Assembly: GCA_025201805.1 (NCBI GenBank)
Contig: MU619261.1
Location: forward strand, 240,716 to 300,917
From: Parasitella parasitica
Taxonomy: Eukaryota; Mucoromycota; Mucoromycetes; Mucorales; Mucoraceae
Direction of reading: 5' to 3'
Length of the DNA: 60,202 bases
In this document: piece after piece, positions 22,849 through 33,886 of the stretch
Layout of the letters: the number at the start of each line of letters is the position of its first letter
Numbering within the stretch: position 1 is the first letter of the stretch
Program-made: the position numbers and the translations under genes
Notes under the pieces: generated by a model
Seen by the model: only the letters and a program-made list of their open reading frames with translations
Told to the model about the DNA's origin: nothing
Database searches by the model: none

Positions 22849-23289
22849 TTTTTGCTTTTGATTTTTGTTTTTTGTTTTTTTTACAATGGGTTATTTGAAT
22901 GGATACCGATTCTACGCTGGGGTTTATATACGCTTCAACAAAATCATTATCAGAATGTGAATCCAAAAGCCGTCAAAATAGGATAAAGATATAGCCTGAA
23001 ACATGCGCTATAGCATCATTTGCCATGCAATTGAAGGGTTACTCGCAAATGGTGATAGGTTCGCCTGATTTCATTCATGTAAAAAAAAGAAACATGGAAC
23101 AAATTTCACCTTCAGTTTTATCTTCTCGAGTGGCCAAATTTCAGTGCCACACTTTTGTGCAACTTTATATTGTTTAAAAACAGAGATAGAGTTTGGCATG
23201 GCGTGTGAGAATCGGTTTATTCATTCAAAATGTGTGAATTCGAGAGACAAACTGTGCATAGCCAAGGGGAAATAAAGGAGAGGGATTCT

Positions 23290-24328
23290 TTAAAGTTCGT
23301 ATCCAACAAGAACATAACCTGTTTCTTGGCCGTAAACGGCAGGATCGATCATTTCAAATCCAAGATACATGAAAGCACGCAGCATGGTGCTTAATGTGTC
23401 TTTGTAATCATGGCGATCAACCGCTACAACCAAAGCACTACAGCCCGTTTTTTCCTCGGCAAGTTCAATCAAATGAGTGATACTACATTGCATCATGGCT
23501 ACATGTCAGTCTACATACGCTGTAAGGCCGAGTTTTTCCTTACCATGATTGAAATTCGCCGTCAGCCCAATTCAATAAACCAGCATTTGGGCCAACAAAA
23601 GGAGAGCTGAGAAAAACCGTGTCATTGTAAATAAATGCTTCACAAGAGAGTGTTCTTATCTCTGGAAATCCTGTTCTGGTCGTCTTGATATTCAAAGTCT
23701 CATCAACCTGAGCGTGGAATATGCTAGTTTGACCAAATATTTGGACAATAAAGTCATTTGTAACTGTCCATGTTTATGGTTGTAATGAGCCACACGAAGT
23801 TGTCAGAAGCGTTATACTTACCATTACGACCGTTTACAGTGACAAGATCGACTGCAGTTTCTTGTAAGTTTATTTTTGCATCGTTGTTGTTGTTTTGGCT
23901 ACCTGTAGTGGTAGAAGAAACTGATGTCATGGTTTGTAGAGGAATTGGTAATTCCTTTTTTGCAGGACTTGCTATAATCATGGACTCAAGGTGTTGAACT
24001 GCTTGCTACTGTTACTACTAATACTAATACTCCTACTGCTACTACTGCTGCTGCTACTACTACTGCTACTACTACTGCTACTACTGCTACTACTACTACT
24101 ACTACTGCTGCTGCTGCTACTGCTGCTACTACTACTACTACTATTACTACTACTACTACTAGTACTGCTCGAGGGTATTATATTCTTTTCTTTGGTGGCC
24201 TTGGAAAAGATGGTGCTTGAAGCGTAAAGAAGGATTACCGTGTGTTTATCCAGTGCTGTTACTCTATTTCCTTGTAGGTGTTTCGCTGTTTTGGTTGTTT
24301 GTGGCGTTAAATGGTTAGCACAAATCAT
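23290..24328 (-). CDS. ornithine decarboxylase antizyme, recoded gene
   Basis: The C-terminal half is clearly antizyme: GLLNWADGEFQSCITHLIEL, then AEEKTGCSALVVAVDR, TMLRAFMYLGFEMIDP and VLVGYEL. Antizymes bind ornithine decarboxylase, inhibit it and send it to the proteasome. Their mRNAs need a polyamine-stimulated +1 frameshift at an early stop. Introns 23821-23764 (58 nt) and 23543-23483 join the downstream exons in one frame back to 23987. Upstream there is a frame ending CCU-UGA at 23986-23988, from which a +1 step enters that frame exactly. An alternative upstream frame, MICANH at 24328 running through a Ser repeat, ends CCA-UGA at 23978-23980. The 5' exon structure is therefore unresolved. 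A short upstream ORF begins near 24344. Confidence 0.82.
24003..24165. repeat. trinucleotide repeat coding for Ser (minus) frames
   Basis: About 50 units of ACT/GCT on the plus strand, read as AGT/AGC on the antizyme strand. In one minus frame it gives poly-Ser, in the next Val/Ala, and in the third it is full of stops. It lies directly upstream of the antizyme frameshift region. Confidence 0.85.
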
Positions 24329-24882
24329 TGTATAGCATCATGTAGATTACCTGTAAAAACACCTAAAACAAACAGAAATATAAAAAAAGGGGAGGGTCAA
24401 GGGTTTAAAAAGGCTGCAATGAGTAATAATAATAAATAAAAAAAAGTTTGAAGGATAAGGCTTTTCTTTCTTTATCTGCGTATAGATGGGCTGTCTTGGA
24501 AGATTGACGATAGTAAAAGAAAAAGAAAAGGCTAGTCTTTCGGTTGGTACAGAGGGCTGTCGCGCTTAGGGGCGGTTCAAGTGTTGTAAAGGAAGAAGAA
24601 GGGATTTGGGTGAGAAATTTTCATCGCCTATTTATACGCACTACACGGAGTGTGCTTAAGCAACTAATAATGCCAGCGTAAATAAGAGCACTCGTTCTTG
24701 TATCACATTTGAATTGGGACTATATGCAGCAATACAATTCATATATCGTGTGTCAAGTTTAGAGAGCTGCATGCATCGCTTCTAGGCACTCCCTTTTTTT
24801 TTTTCTTGAAATGAACCCACAAGTACATATATATATATATACTCGGTTTCTGAAAGCCAGGCATGCCGTTTATTGCCGTTCA
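24329..24882. other. antizyme 5' leader and promoter; RecQ-like 3' flank
   Basis: The minus strand carries a T/C-rich leader and a donor-like ACAG-GTAATC at about 24350, suggesting a 5' untranslated intron in the antizyme mRNA. The left part upstream of 24882 is the 3' side of the RecQ-like gene and contains a TATA microsatellite near 24826. Confidence 0.45.
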
Positions 24883-26337
24883 TCACAATAAGATGCTTCT
24901 TTTAAACACTCGAGTCGAGCCATACTGCAGCTGCAGGTTATTAACAATATCAAGGAGCACTCTTTCGTTGGAGACTGCTGTTAGCGCAGTAATTGGTGTG
25001 TTTGGGTATATACTTGTTATCTTTTCGGCTGCTCTGAGGTATCCAAAGTGAAAATCTGTACCCCATTGCGAAACACAGTGTGCATCCTCCAGCACAAATC
25101 TTGTGATACGTCCATTCTGATGTAGCTGTTTGATGTCTAATGTACATTTTGAAAAGTCGTCAAATGTCATCAAGTACACTGTCGGCTTCTGCAGTGCTTG
25201 GACAATGGTTTGCTTGAATTCCACAGTGGGGATCCACCAGTTTCTCTTGAGGTTTCGGAACCTTGTTACAAAATAACTCTGCACCTGTTCTAGATTGAAT
25301 GACGGATTTGTCTCTTTCGCGAGCAGGGATGAAAGCGATGGCACTATAACGATGGTAACAAGAAATGGATTATGCTGCAAGGTAGCTGGCAGCAAGTAGC
25401 ACATATCTCTTGCTGGTCCAGACGGCATAACAATCAAAAGGTTTTCATTGTCAAGATGGGCATATATCGAATCTAGTTGATTGGCCATGAATGCTTTTTG
25501 ATGGAACAGTGCTAGCCGCTCTTCGATTCTTTGCTGTTGGGGTACAATGAACGTTTTGTCGCTGTCATCAGGGTTAGGGTCGGCCGATGTAGGAAAGCTC
25601 GTTTCGCTTTCCCATTCATTCGAAGCATCAAAGTAGAAGGCATCTTCGCTCATGGCACGCGTTACAGATGACCTACTAGGACTGTTTAAAGCTCCATTAG
25701 GTATTTTCTCTCGATTGCTTAATTTCATATGCCTAATACGAAGCTGTTGGTTTGCTCATATTAGTCTGTATAGCAAGATCCTTTGATGGACTAATTTTAC
25801 CTTGGCTACAGGGTCCATAAAACCAGATTTTTGATGGTCAGCGTCCACACCAGCCGGTTGTTTTTCTTCTGAAGGGATGGTTTCAGGCTCCTTGTCTACC
25901 ACAGACCTTGTATCAAATTCTAACAAGGTGGAAAGTTTGCCCTTACCGTCTGCTTCCATATTTGTCGCCCAAACACAAGGATTGTGTGCCTCCTGCTCTT
26001 TTAATGCTCTGTTGCGTACTGTTCTATTGGAATCATCTTTTTCATAATCTAGAGTATAGTATAAGATCATAGCCACCATCTTGTACACATGTAATTAATT
26101 ACTTTCAGAACTCCTCGCCAATTTGGGTTGTTCGTACGGTTTCGTGGCAGAGGCGTGCCACACCCTTGTTTTGATTGCAATAGGAGTAACAGCGTATGGC
26201 TTGACTGTGTTCTCATACCAGGTCAATTGCTCCTTGTAATTAGTGTTCATCATGTTTTTGTTTATAGAGAAGAAGCAATCAAGTTGATTTGTTCGTTTAA
26301 GCTCAGTTTTTGGTCCCTTTGTTACACGTAGCCTCAT
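24883..26337 (-). CDS. degenerate RecQ-like helicase, RecA1 half only
   Basis: Three exons (26337-26103, 26048-25801, 25743-24883) give 447 residues. The last 220 match the first RecA-like lobe of RecQ/DEAH helicases: FMANQLDSIYAHL (Q-motif-like), LLIVMPSGPARDMCYLLPA (position of motif I), TIVIVPSLSSLL (Ia), FVLEDAHCVSQWGTDFHFGY (motif II region) and YPNTPITALTA (III). The motif I sequence is PSGPARD where active enzymes have TGxGKS, so the ATP-binding lysine is absent. Motif II reads EDAH instead of DEAH. The protein stops before the second helicase lobe. It is therefore not expected to unwind DNA. It could be a decaying copy or a reused non-catalytic protein. Splicing and the long open frame are intact. 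Confidence 0.72.
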
Positions 26338-29101
26338 AAATGCTGTGGGGCACGATGATGGCCAAATGGCATTTTACTATCGTGGCAAAATTTGAACATA
26401 GTGTTTCATCTACCAAATTGTACACTTTTATACCAGAATTTGTGATTCAGTTACGCCACAAAAATAGATAAAGGCCATAATTGGCGTTGAAAATAGGCTC
26501 GTGGTGTTACTACTGAATGCATAAATGAGTTGTATCTCGCTCGAGCACCTAGAAATATGCAAGTTCATATTATGCCGACCCTAGCATAATGCCATTGTGT
26601 ATAAATACATCTACAACAGAATGTATCCGTATTAAAGTGTAATTCTTTGGCAGACTTATATTCTATTTGACTTTTGACATAGCATTGCGTATAACTTTTG
26701 ATATACACATCACACAGTGAAAATTAAGTAACGCTCAGATAGCCCTGATCATGCCTGTTTAAATCAGATTTAAAACAGTCGAAATTTAGTTTTGTGCGAA
26801 AAATTATAAGCGTTAATACGTATTTCTTGCATGAAAATTACCGTTTTTTGATGAGAAAGTTGTATATAATATGTATTTTTTTTTGGACAGGAATATATCT
26901 ATAAGATAGTGTTAATTTTACGGTTACTTGAGCAGAAGTTACGATCAACAGTTTTCTAATTATGGAATCAAAAACTATGCTCGCACATAACTTTTGGTAT
27001 ACGTGACATGAGATAATACTTTTATAATCAGTGATTTTTACTGGCACAAGCGTCCATGATGTCCTTCGATCAACATCCACCAGGCTATCACTCGTACAAT
27101 CTCGTTCATATCCATCTTGTCTATTTTCACTGTTGCTTTATAATACGTTAGCCAATCTTTCACAACGTTCTCGTTTGCGCTTCTGATTTCAGATAATGTT
27201 GTTTCGATTGTGGTTTCGTCGTCTTTCTTTTTTTCATTTAAAATACTTCCTTTGGAGATGACATTCTTCATCCCATCCCCTGCCTCCATTATAATGCGTT
27301 TTTATGTGCAGTTTCATTGTCTTTCCATTTACCTTGAAACACTTCTTGTCAAGTTGCCATGCCCTCGTCTTTGCCTCTGCTATGTGACAATGCATTTTGC
27401 ATGGCGGGATTATTGTTATTGCCTGTGCTTTCTAATATTCTTCGTCTGAAACAAAATCCCTTCTGGAATGAAATAAAGCCTTTTATTGTCATATCATTAA
27501 TCGAATTCCACGATTTAAGCCTAAAAGAACACTCACATTAAATCTAGGCATAAAAAGTATAGCTGGGTATTTAAAATATCTGTGAGCGATTGCATTCCTG
27601 ATCAAAGTACAATCTATCACAATACAGACACTCTTTATATCAAGCAATACTTGATTATGCTCGATTTCAGGATTCGATAAAGCATCTGCTCATTAAAGTC
27701 GCAGTTGCATTAATTCTATAGATATAAACAAAAATACCGAATCCCGAAACCCATAAAAAGCTCTGTTGCTTTCTCAACCGAATATAAAATGCATCGTAAG
27801 TTCCAGTATTGTATCGAAATTTCAACTGTTACCCTGTAATGAGAGAATGCCAATAATAGACATTCTTCTTTGTGCCTGTAGAATAGACATGTTCACAGAT
27901 GATGTAACTATTTCACAAATCGTATGAATATAGCTATATTCTCTCCTTCAGATTTCTTTTAGTCAAATAAAGTTAAAAGACTATAATTGTATTTTCTCGC
28001 TATGTGTTTATTTCTTATAATGTTTATTTTTATCATAAAATTATACAATTTTATTCCACCTTTTTCTATCCAAAATAAAATCATCCTGCAATACTTTGCG
28101 CCTGACTGGAACTGCAGTATATGTCGTGGTAATCCTCATTTTACCAAAGTTGGATGTGCGAAAAAGAGACTATGGGATATGAGCACGGCTTTTGACCACT
28201 TGCCGCAAGCCACTTTGAACAGACTCTTGCATTGGATATTTTGTATACTTTTGACATGCTTTTGCCGTTAAAGTATAGCGCATTGCAAATATACTTCTCT
28301 TTATGCGTTCCTTTTTGTTTTTTTTTTGTTTTTTTTTTAAAAGCCAGCTACAAAAAATGTCTTTTATCCATGCAGAACGCACGTACCCTTAAGTGTGGCA
28401 ACCTTGCTTGGTGACTCAAATTAGTATTTGCAGACTTTTGACGTTGGCAGGCAGAACTCATTAATAAGCTTTATCGTATTTTTAATTGAGAGACCATAGA
28501 AGATGTAATCAACAAATGTAAGTCAAGTCGGGAGCATCGACAGAAAATCAGGTACTACAATGAAAAAAATAACACCGACTGCTGTCAATCTTGCATGAAT
28601 TTGCAAATATACCCAGTTTTAGCTCGCCAGACCTAGCAGTATTAAGTGCTTGAACATAGAACATAGAGCATAAACAATTCACTGTTGGATTAATGCATTT
28701 GATATGCGGCTATTAGTACTAGGTATTTCTTGACAAGTGCTAAACGGAAATCAAAAGCAGTACATTAGCATAACATTGTTGCAGAAGGAGGTTATATGTA
28801 CTACTGGAAAGTCTTCAAATGCATACAAGCAAGAGTACACTATACTCGGAGATGAAGATGCTAATAAAGGGTTGCCATTGTAAGCGATACGTGAAATGTT
28901 ACCAGCTGCTTGATTGATCTGGTAGATCAAGGGAAATGAGAACGCGGCTGCGCTGTCAAAGGCATGAAGAAGATACATATGCTTATTATACACCTGTGAC
29001 CATCCTGGCAGTCATATCAACTCTATAATGGTGCAGAGTCTCTTTTTTTTTTCCCTTTGTTTCTTCACGTTTCTGTCAATACTTGAATAAGCTTAAAACT
29101 G
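26338..29101. other. gene-poor region
   Basis: About 2.8 kb. The minus-strand frame 27289-27038 (LSEIRSANENVVKDWLTYYK) and another minus frame just upstream with several Cys/His residues (CKMHCHIAEAKTRAW) look mildly protein-like but cannot be joined into a gene. Frames at 27987-28271 and 28993-28751 have no recognised family. Remnants of a decayed gene or element are possible. Confidence 0.4.
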
Positions 29102-30696
29102 ATGTCTTTTCAACGCACCCGGACGGACAAACAAGCTAGGAACGAGGCACAGCCTGATACAGGTTCCAATGATGTTGAAGAGCTATCAATTAGTGAAAGC
29201 CTTTTAGGAGACGTTCACATCGATTTCGGACAAGACGACCAAGATCCGGTATTTGATGAGGCCTTGTTGCAATATTTGGATCAACTTCCTATCGCTCCAC
29301 CTCCTACTGAAGCCAAATACAGTCCCACTTTTGTTGAAATGGTGTTGAGAGATATACAAACCTTCAAAGAGGAAGCAAGCATTTATGCAGATAGAGGGTC
29401 TTTAGTTGACTTTGAAAAGATGGCTTCAGACTATGCGAGTGTGAACGATGAATATACGGTTGAACAACCGAGACGCCAGCAAGAACAAGAGCCCAATGAT
29501 GAACGTGAAGCTGGTTTCCCATTTGCCTATAACGAATGTCTGCAGTTTCCATTTTCAGAACAAGCATCTTCCGAGTACTCGGCCGGACTCTTTGATCCAG
29601 TAGCCTTTTACAATGACCAGCAAGATATCAACCATACAAATGAGAGCCTCCACTCAATGGTAGACGTGAATGGAGGAGGCTTGCAACTCGCATCCACCAA
29701 TCAATTACCTGCAGACTATTTCGATCTTTTAGCTTCTCTGGATGATCAGCAGCAACAAAACCAATTACTTTATGACAAGCAGCAAAGTAATTTTTACAAT
29801 CTGTTGTTTGAAGACAATTCAAAGGACTTTTCGTCATGGCTCTGCTTTGAGGATGACAGTGAGGTAACACGATTCAAGGTATATTATGCGTATAGATTTG
29901 ACTGATATTAAATTACTAATATATACCAAAGAATGGCGTGGATCCTTTACTTGCCAGTTCTCATCAAGAATCCGTTATGGGATGCTCCTTCTTTCCCGAG
30001 TATCCTCTCGAACTAGCAAACCTGATAGATGACGATCGTACTGCTGCTCGTGCCCTTCACGATGAAACCCACCCAAATCCACCTGTTGACACTTTTAAGG
30101 ATAATCAGAAAATTGAAGAATTTTTAACTCAAATGGAGCGCACCATTGATCAAAAGATCAAAAATGTCAACAACAACAACAACAACAACAACATTAACAA
30201 TAACAACGATATCTGCAAGACTGTACACTCGGAGCTACTTTCAAATAACAGCGTACCATCGCGTATTCCCCCTTTTCCACAACAGCAGCATCACCGAAAA
30301 CAAAGCATAAAAAAAGAGACAAGTCGCAAACCTATTCCAGCTGTGCATATCTCAAAAGCCGACTTTATGTCTACCGAGGCTCTTGCTGCAACTACTGCAT
30401 TGCAAAAAAAGCGATCCTCTTTGCATGATGACGATGATAATCCGGAATATGGCGCCAGTTTTTCAGATTATATCATTGGCACCAGCACGCCTATTAAAAC
30501 AAACAGACACCTTCCCCCTGTTTCCAGCAGCAAAGTACTTTCGGATGTTGACAACCAACAAGAAGTCGGCAGTTCTCTGTATTTTAATACGCGGAGTCGA
30601 AGTCGTAGAAGCGAAAGCACTGTTAACAGCAGCAAAAAACAAGGCAAGACCGAGACCGCAAAGCCTACTTTTAACTTGACAAGGAAACGCCATTAA
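29102..30696 (+). CDS. acidic, Asn/Gln-rich hypothetical protein
   Basis: Exon 29102-29878 and exon 29932-30696, split by a 53-nt intron, give 513 residues. The N-terminal half is acidic and may be partly helical (PTFVEMVLRDIQTFKEE). The middle has Gln-rich and Asn-rich runs (residues about 215-230 and 330-350, including a CAA/AAC repeat at 30169-30207). The last 130 residues are basic and contain likely nuclear-localisation clusters (KKETSRKP, RSRSRRSES). An acidic front with a basic tail would suit a transcription co-factor, but no DNA-binding domain is seen and I recognise no family. Confidence 0.75.
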
Positions 30697-30935
30697 CGAT
30701 ACCAACAATAAAGCCATCGATACATATTGAATAAAAGTGTAGTTTTATTATGCTGTTATTTTTTTTTGCGGTATTATATAAATATATTATGTACATTTGT
30801 AACAAAAATAAGTCTAGATTCTGCTGTAAAACTGCACCAGCAGCTTTAATTCAACCTCCAATTAACAATAGATTCATTCAACCCACAATATTCCGGGCCA
30901 GTTACATCATCTATGGCGACATGGTTAGACAAATG

Positions 30936-31883
30936 CTATTGTATACGAGACAGCGTAATTTTACCCGAGCTATATATTGAACCGGATAGGCCATATGTTT
31001 CTACCAGATAATCCCACAAAAAGGGGGAAACAATCGAGAACCCTCCTTTGAAGTTACCGCGTGGTCTTGAATTGGGATTCAACTTGCCCTCCCTTTCAGG
31101 ATCATCCAATTCATGGTTGGCAATCGGCCCTGTTCCGATTTTACCATCACATAAGCGTAAAAACCACGAAATCAACCAAATTCTCTCGATGAAATAGTAC
31201 TTTTTACCATCAGAAACGACCGACGCTCGGTCTGCGTGTTCCGCATAGAGCTGCCTTTCGTCCATACATTGTGTTCTCCTCGCCATAGCCAGCTTACCTT
31301 TTTCGCTATCACGAGTGAGTGTCTTCAAAAGTGAATCGACATAGAGTGCTTCACTAGAGTCGCCACGAGTTTCGCCGAGCAATCTCTTACAGTCAAAACA
31401 GTACATTTGCAACACATTCATACGGAACAAAATGCCATGGCCTTTGGCAGATTTATGGTAGCTATAAGCACAATCCTTACAGCGATTTCTGACATTTCCC
31501 TTCCAGATATACAGACAAAGGCCAGTGTCTTTACAATTCGCTCCACAGACGGTGCAGTTCAAGTTTTTTTCCAGCCAATTCAATACCTGCTGGTATTTTG
31601 TGACATAAGGCGCCAAGGTCGTACCAGTTACATGGCATACATGAGGACACATTTTGCAGTTTTGAGGGTCGGCGGATTTGCGAGAGTACATATCTTTCCA
31701 GTCCTCGGTGGGGAGTTTGTAGGTGATGCCATAGTGATTGTACAATCTCTCTTTCCATACAATGTCGCTGTGTGCGACAAGAGCAAACTTGCGGCACACA
31801 GATGAAAAGCTCTTGAGGTCATCCTGTGCAAGATGGCCTGCGACGATGATCAGGAGCTCGTTGTTTAGTTCAGCAAAACGCAT
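30936..31883 (-). CDS. F-box protein with Cys-rich region and DUSP-like domain
   Basis: Single exon, 315 residues from the ATG at 31883 (an upstream in-frame ATG at 31961 would add 26 residues and is less likely). The F-box is at residues 4-45: ELNNELLIIVAGHLAQDDLK, then SFSSVCRKF and VWKERLY. The middle holds paired cysteines (CKMCPHVCH, CTVCGANC, CKDCAYSYHK, CFDCKRLLG) that probably bind zinc. The C-terminal part YYFIERIWLISWFLRLCDG, then NPNSRPRGNFKGGFSIVSP and WDYLVETYG, fits the DUSP fold found in ubiquitin-specific proteases. The protein is probably a substrate receptor of an SCF ubiquitin ligase. The pairing of F-box with a DUSP-like module is uncommon. Confidence 0.82.
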   Translation of the reverse strand: MRFAELNNELLIIVAGHLAQDDLKSFSSVCRKFALVAHSDIVWKERLYNHYGITYKLPTEDWKDMYSRKSADPQNCKMCPHVCHVTGTTLAPYVTKYQQVLNWLEKNLNCTVCGANCKDTGLCLYIWKGNVRNRCKDCAYSYHKSAKGHGILFRMNVLQMYCFDCKRLLGETRGDSSEALYVDSLLKTLTRDSEKGKLAMARRTQCMDERQLYAEHADRASVVSDGKKYYFIERIWLISWFLRLCDGKIGTGPIANHELDDPEREGKLNPNSRPRGNFKGGFSIVSPFLWDYLVETYGLSGSIYSSGKITLSRIQ

Positions 31884-32083
31884 AGTTTGAAGAGCAAGGA
31901 AAAAAAATTGCTGCGACAGGCAAGATTTATAAAGAGGTTCTTGCTTTGTGACGACCAGCATTTTGCTGTTTGATTCGCCCCTGAGTGGAGCCCTGTATTT
32001 TATTTAGAAGGGTATGATATGCGTCGTTGTAAGTGCAATACAACGAAGAAATGAAAGTGGTATAGCTAAGAAATGCGACAAGG

Positions 32084-32992
32084 TCATGACTGCAGATGGG
32101 CTGTTGACATGGCAAACTCAATGGTCCATTTCTGCTTTGCTGCACAGCCGACAAGAGCTTGTTCGTCTTCATCGCTTTGATCGCTGCTGTTCAGATCAAA
32201 CGAGCTACTGCTGCCATTGGCATGTTTGCCATAAAGTCGCACACAAGATATACTGCAATAATGCGATTCCAATGGGATTGTCATTTTGCTTCTAAAGCTA
32301 TCCAGTAGAGCATTGACCCCCACAGCGTGAGTGACAAAAATAAGCACAGAATTTGGTTTTGTTGATTTCATGCAGTGGAGGCGCGTATCTTCAAATCGAT
32401 GAATCATGTCTGCGTATCGTTCAGGGTAATTAAAATCCACGTATTCAGATTTGTAGGCATAATCGATCTTTAAGGGGGGCAGCATGGCATCCAAGATTTG
32501 CTTTTTGGCTGCCATTGAGTAAGTGAAGGCTTGCTGTCTTGCCAGCTTTTCCTGCTGACGAGTAACAAAGTGCCCGGCAGAACATGACACTGAATCGAAA
32601 AATCTCTCACACATCCACTCGCCCAGACCCAGATCGATTCTCAAAGTGGGAGGATTTTTTTTCTGCCTGAGCCCTTTGATAATGCCAATAGACGTATCGA
32701 TGCAGCGCTGAAATGGAGAAGTGTATATCACAATATCGATGCTGTCTGGATCCAAGCTTTGCTGATTCTGCATCAGCTCGAGCATCCAGCTGCCTGTCTT
32801 TTCTGCCTGAAGCATCCCTTGTTTTGTCGCGGGCGGATCCCATATTCCAAGCGAAGGGTCTTGAGGCTGCCACAATTTATCAGCATGATCTTTTTGTTAA
32901 AATGTCAGATCTTGTAAATAGCTTTGCCTTAAATTTATACCTAATCGTTCCCCATGGCGCACGATGAAGGCTGTCGGTATAAAGGCGGCCAT
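32084..32992 (-). CDS. histidine phosphatase (phosphoglycerate-mutase-like)
   Basis: Exons 32992-32941 and 32889-32084 (51-nt intron) give 285 residues. The short first exon carries the catalytic motif FIVRHGERL. Further signature elements are ATKQGMLQAEKTG, IYTSPFQRCIDTS (second catalytic Arg), LGEWMCERFF and the second histidine in LIFVTHAVGVNAL. This matches the clade of small fungal PGAM-like phosphatases related to UBASH3/Sts-type and TFIIIC tau55-type domains rather than glycolytic PGAM. Substrate is unknown. Missing the 52-bp first exon would delete the active-site histidine from a model. The C-terminus is Ser/Asp-rich. Confidence 0.88.
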
Positions 32993-33530
32993 TGTAAGAA
33001 TTGAGGCTCTCGTTGTTAAAGAAAAAGGGCAAGAATGAATAAACAGGGAGAAGAAAGAGGGAGACATGTGCCATGAACGTCTTCCATTCTATATGGCAAA
33101 ATTTCAAGTTACACAATGCGTCATATGATTTTTCATATGAATATCTGGTATATGAATCTGTTGCTTCAATGAATTCGCTAGATTGTGATTACTAAAGTGA
33201 AGACTTGCGGCTCGGAAAACTGTAAGTATGCTCTGCTGCCTTAGAACTGGAGTCTGCACAGCTTGAATTTCCTGCGAGACTGAGGAAGGAGTGAATTTCA
33301 AGTCTTTTAGAGAACATCACATTACCATAGGGGATCATTTCCCTTTATTATAAGTCTTGCGATATCTTGCTTTGGCCAATTGCATGAGCGGGTGTGTTGG
33401 GAGTATTCCGCTCGTAATAGTGCTGATTTCTTTATTGTATAATCCATACTGAAACTCAGTGACTTTTTCAAAAAGTGGATAAAGTCGATCTAGGGCTGCA
33501 CATTTTCGTTTTTCCCTGTTCGCGCAAAAA

Positions 33531-33886
33531 ATGAAAAGTTACCTAACGCCGGAGAAGACGCGAAGCATATTGGATTGGATAAACTCTCAGAACGCTCATG
33601 TTAGGAGAGGCACAACAACAGCAACAATGGCAAATCAAGATGTAAACAAGCCAGCTGCAAGTCGTACGTAAAATGCCTAGATATTTAATCTACAAAAATC
33701 AAATGATCTCACTCGATAATTGCAGAAAAGAAGAAAAGACGGCGACGCCCTCATAGAAAAAGACCGCGCAAACAGAACAAAGTGGTTTTACAAGAAGAGA
33801 AAGATAAGAGAGCGTTGCAGGAAGAGCAACAACAGCAACAGCAACATCAACAAGAGGCTCAGCAGCAGCAAGATGCGCAATATTAA
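33531..33886 (+). CDS. small basic Gln-rich protein
   Basis: Exons 33531-33663 and 33726-33886 with a 62-nt intron (GTACGT...TTGCAG) give 97 residues. It starts MKSYLTPEKTRSILDWINSQ. The middle is strongly basic (KKKRRRRPHRKRPRKQNK), followed by a Lys/Glu helix and a Gln-rich end. The basic block would act as a nuclear or nucleolar signal and could bind RNA. I recognise no family; too short for the usual gene finders and easily missed because each exon alone is tiny. Confidence 0.6.

Noticed and set aside
23991-24227. Plus-strand poly-Leu open frame
   Set aside because: Product of the trinucleotide repeat on the antizyme gene's opposite strand.
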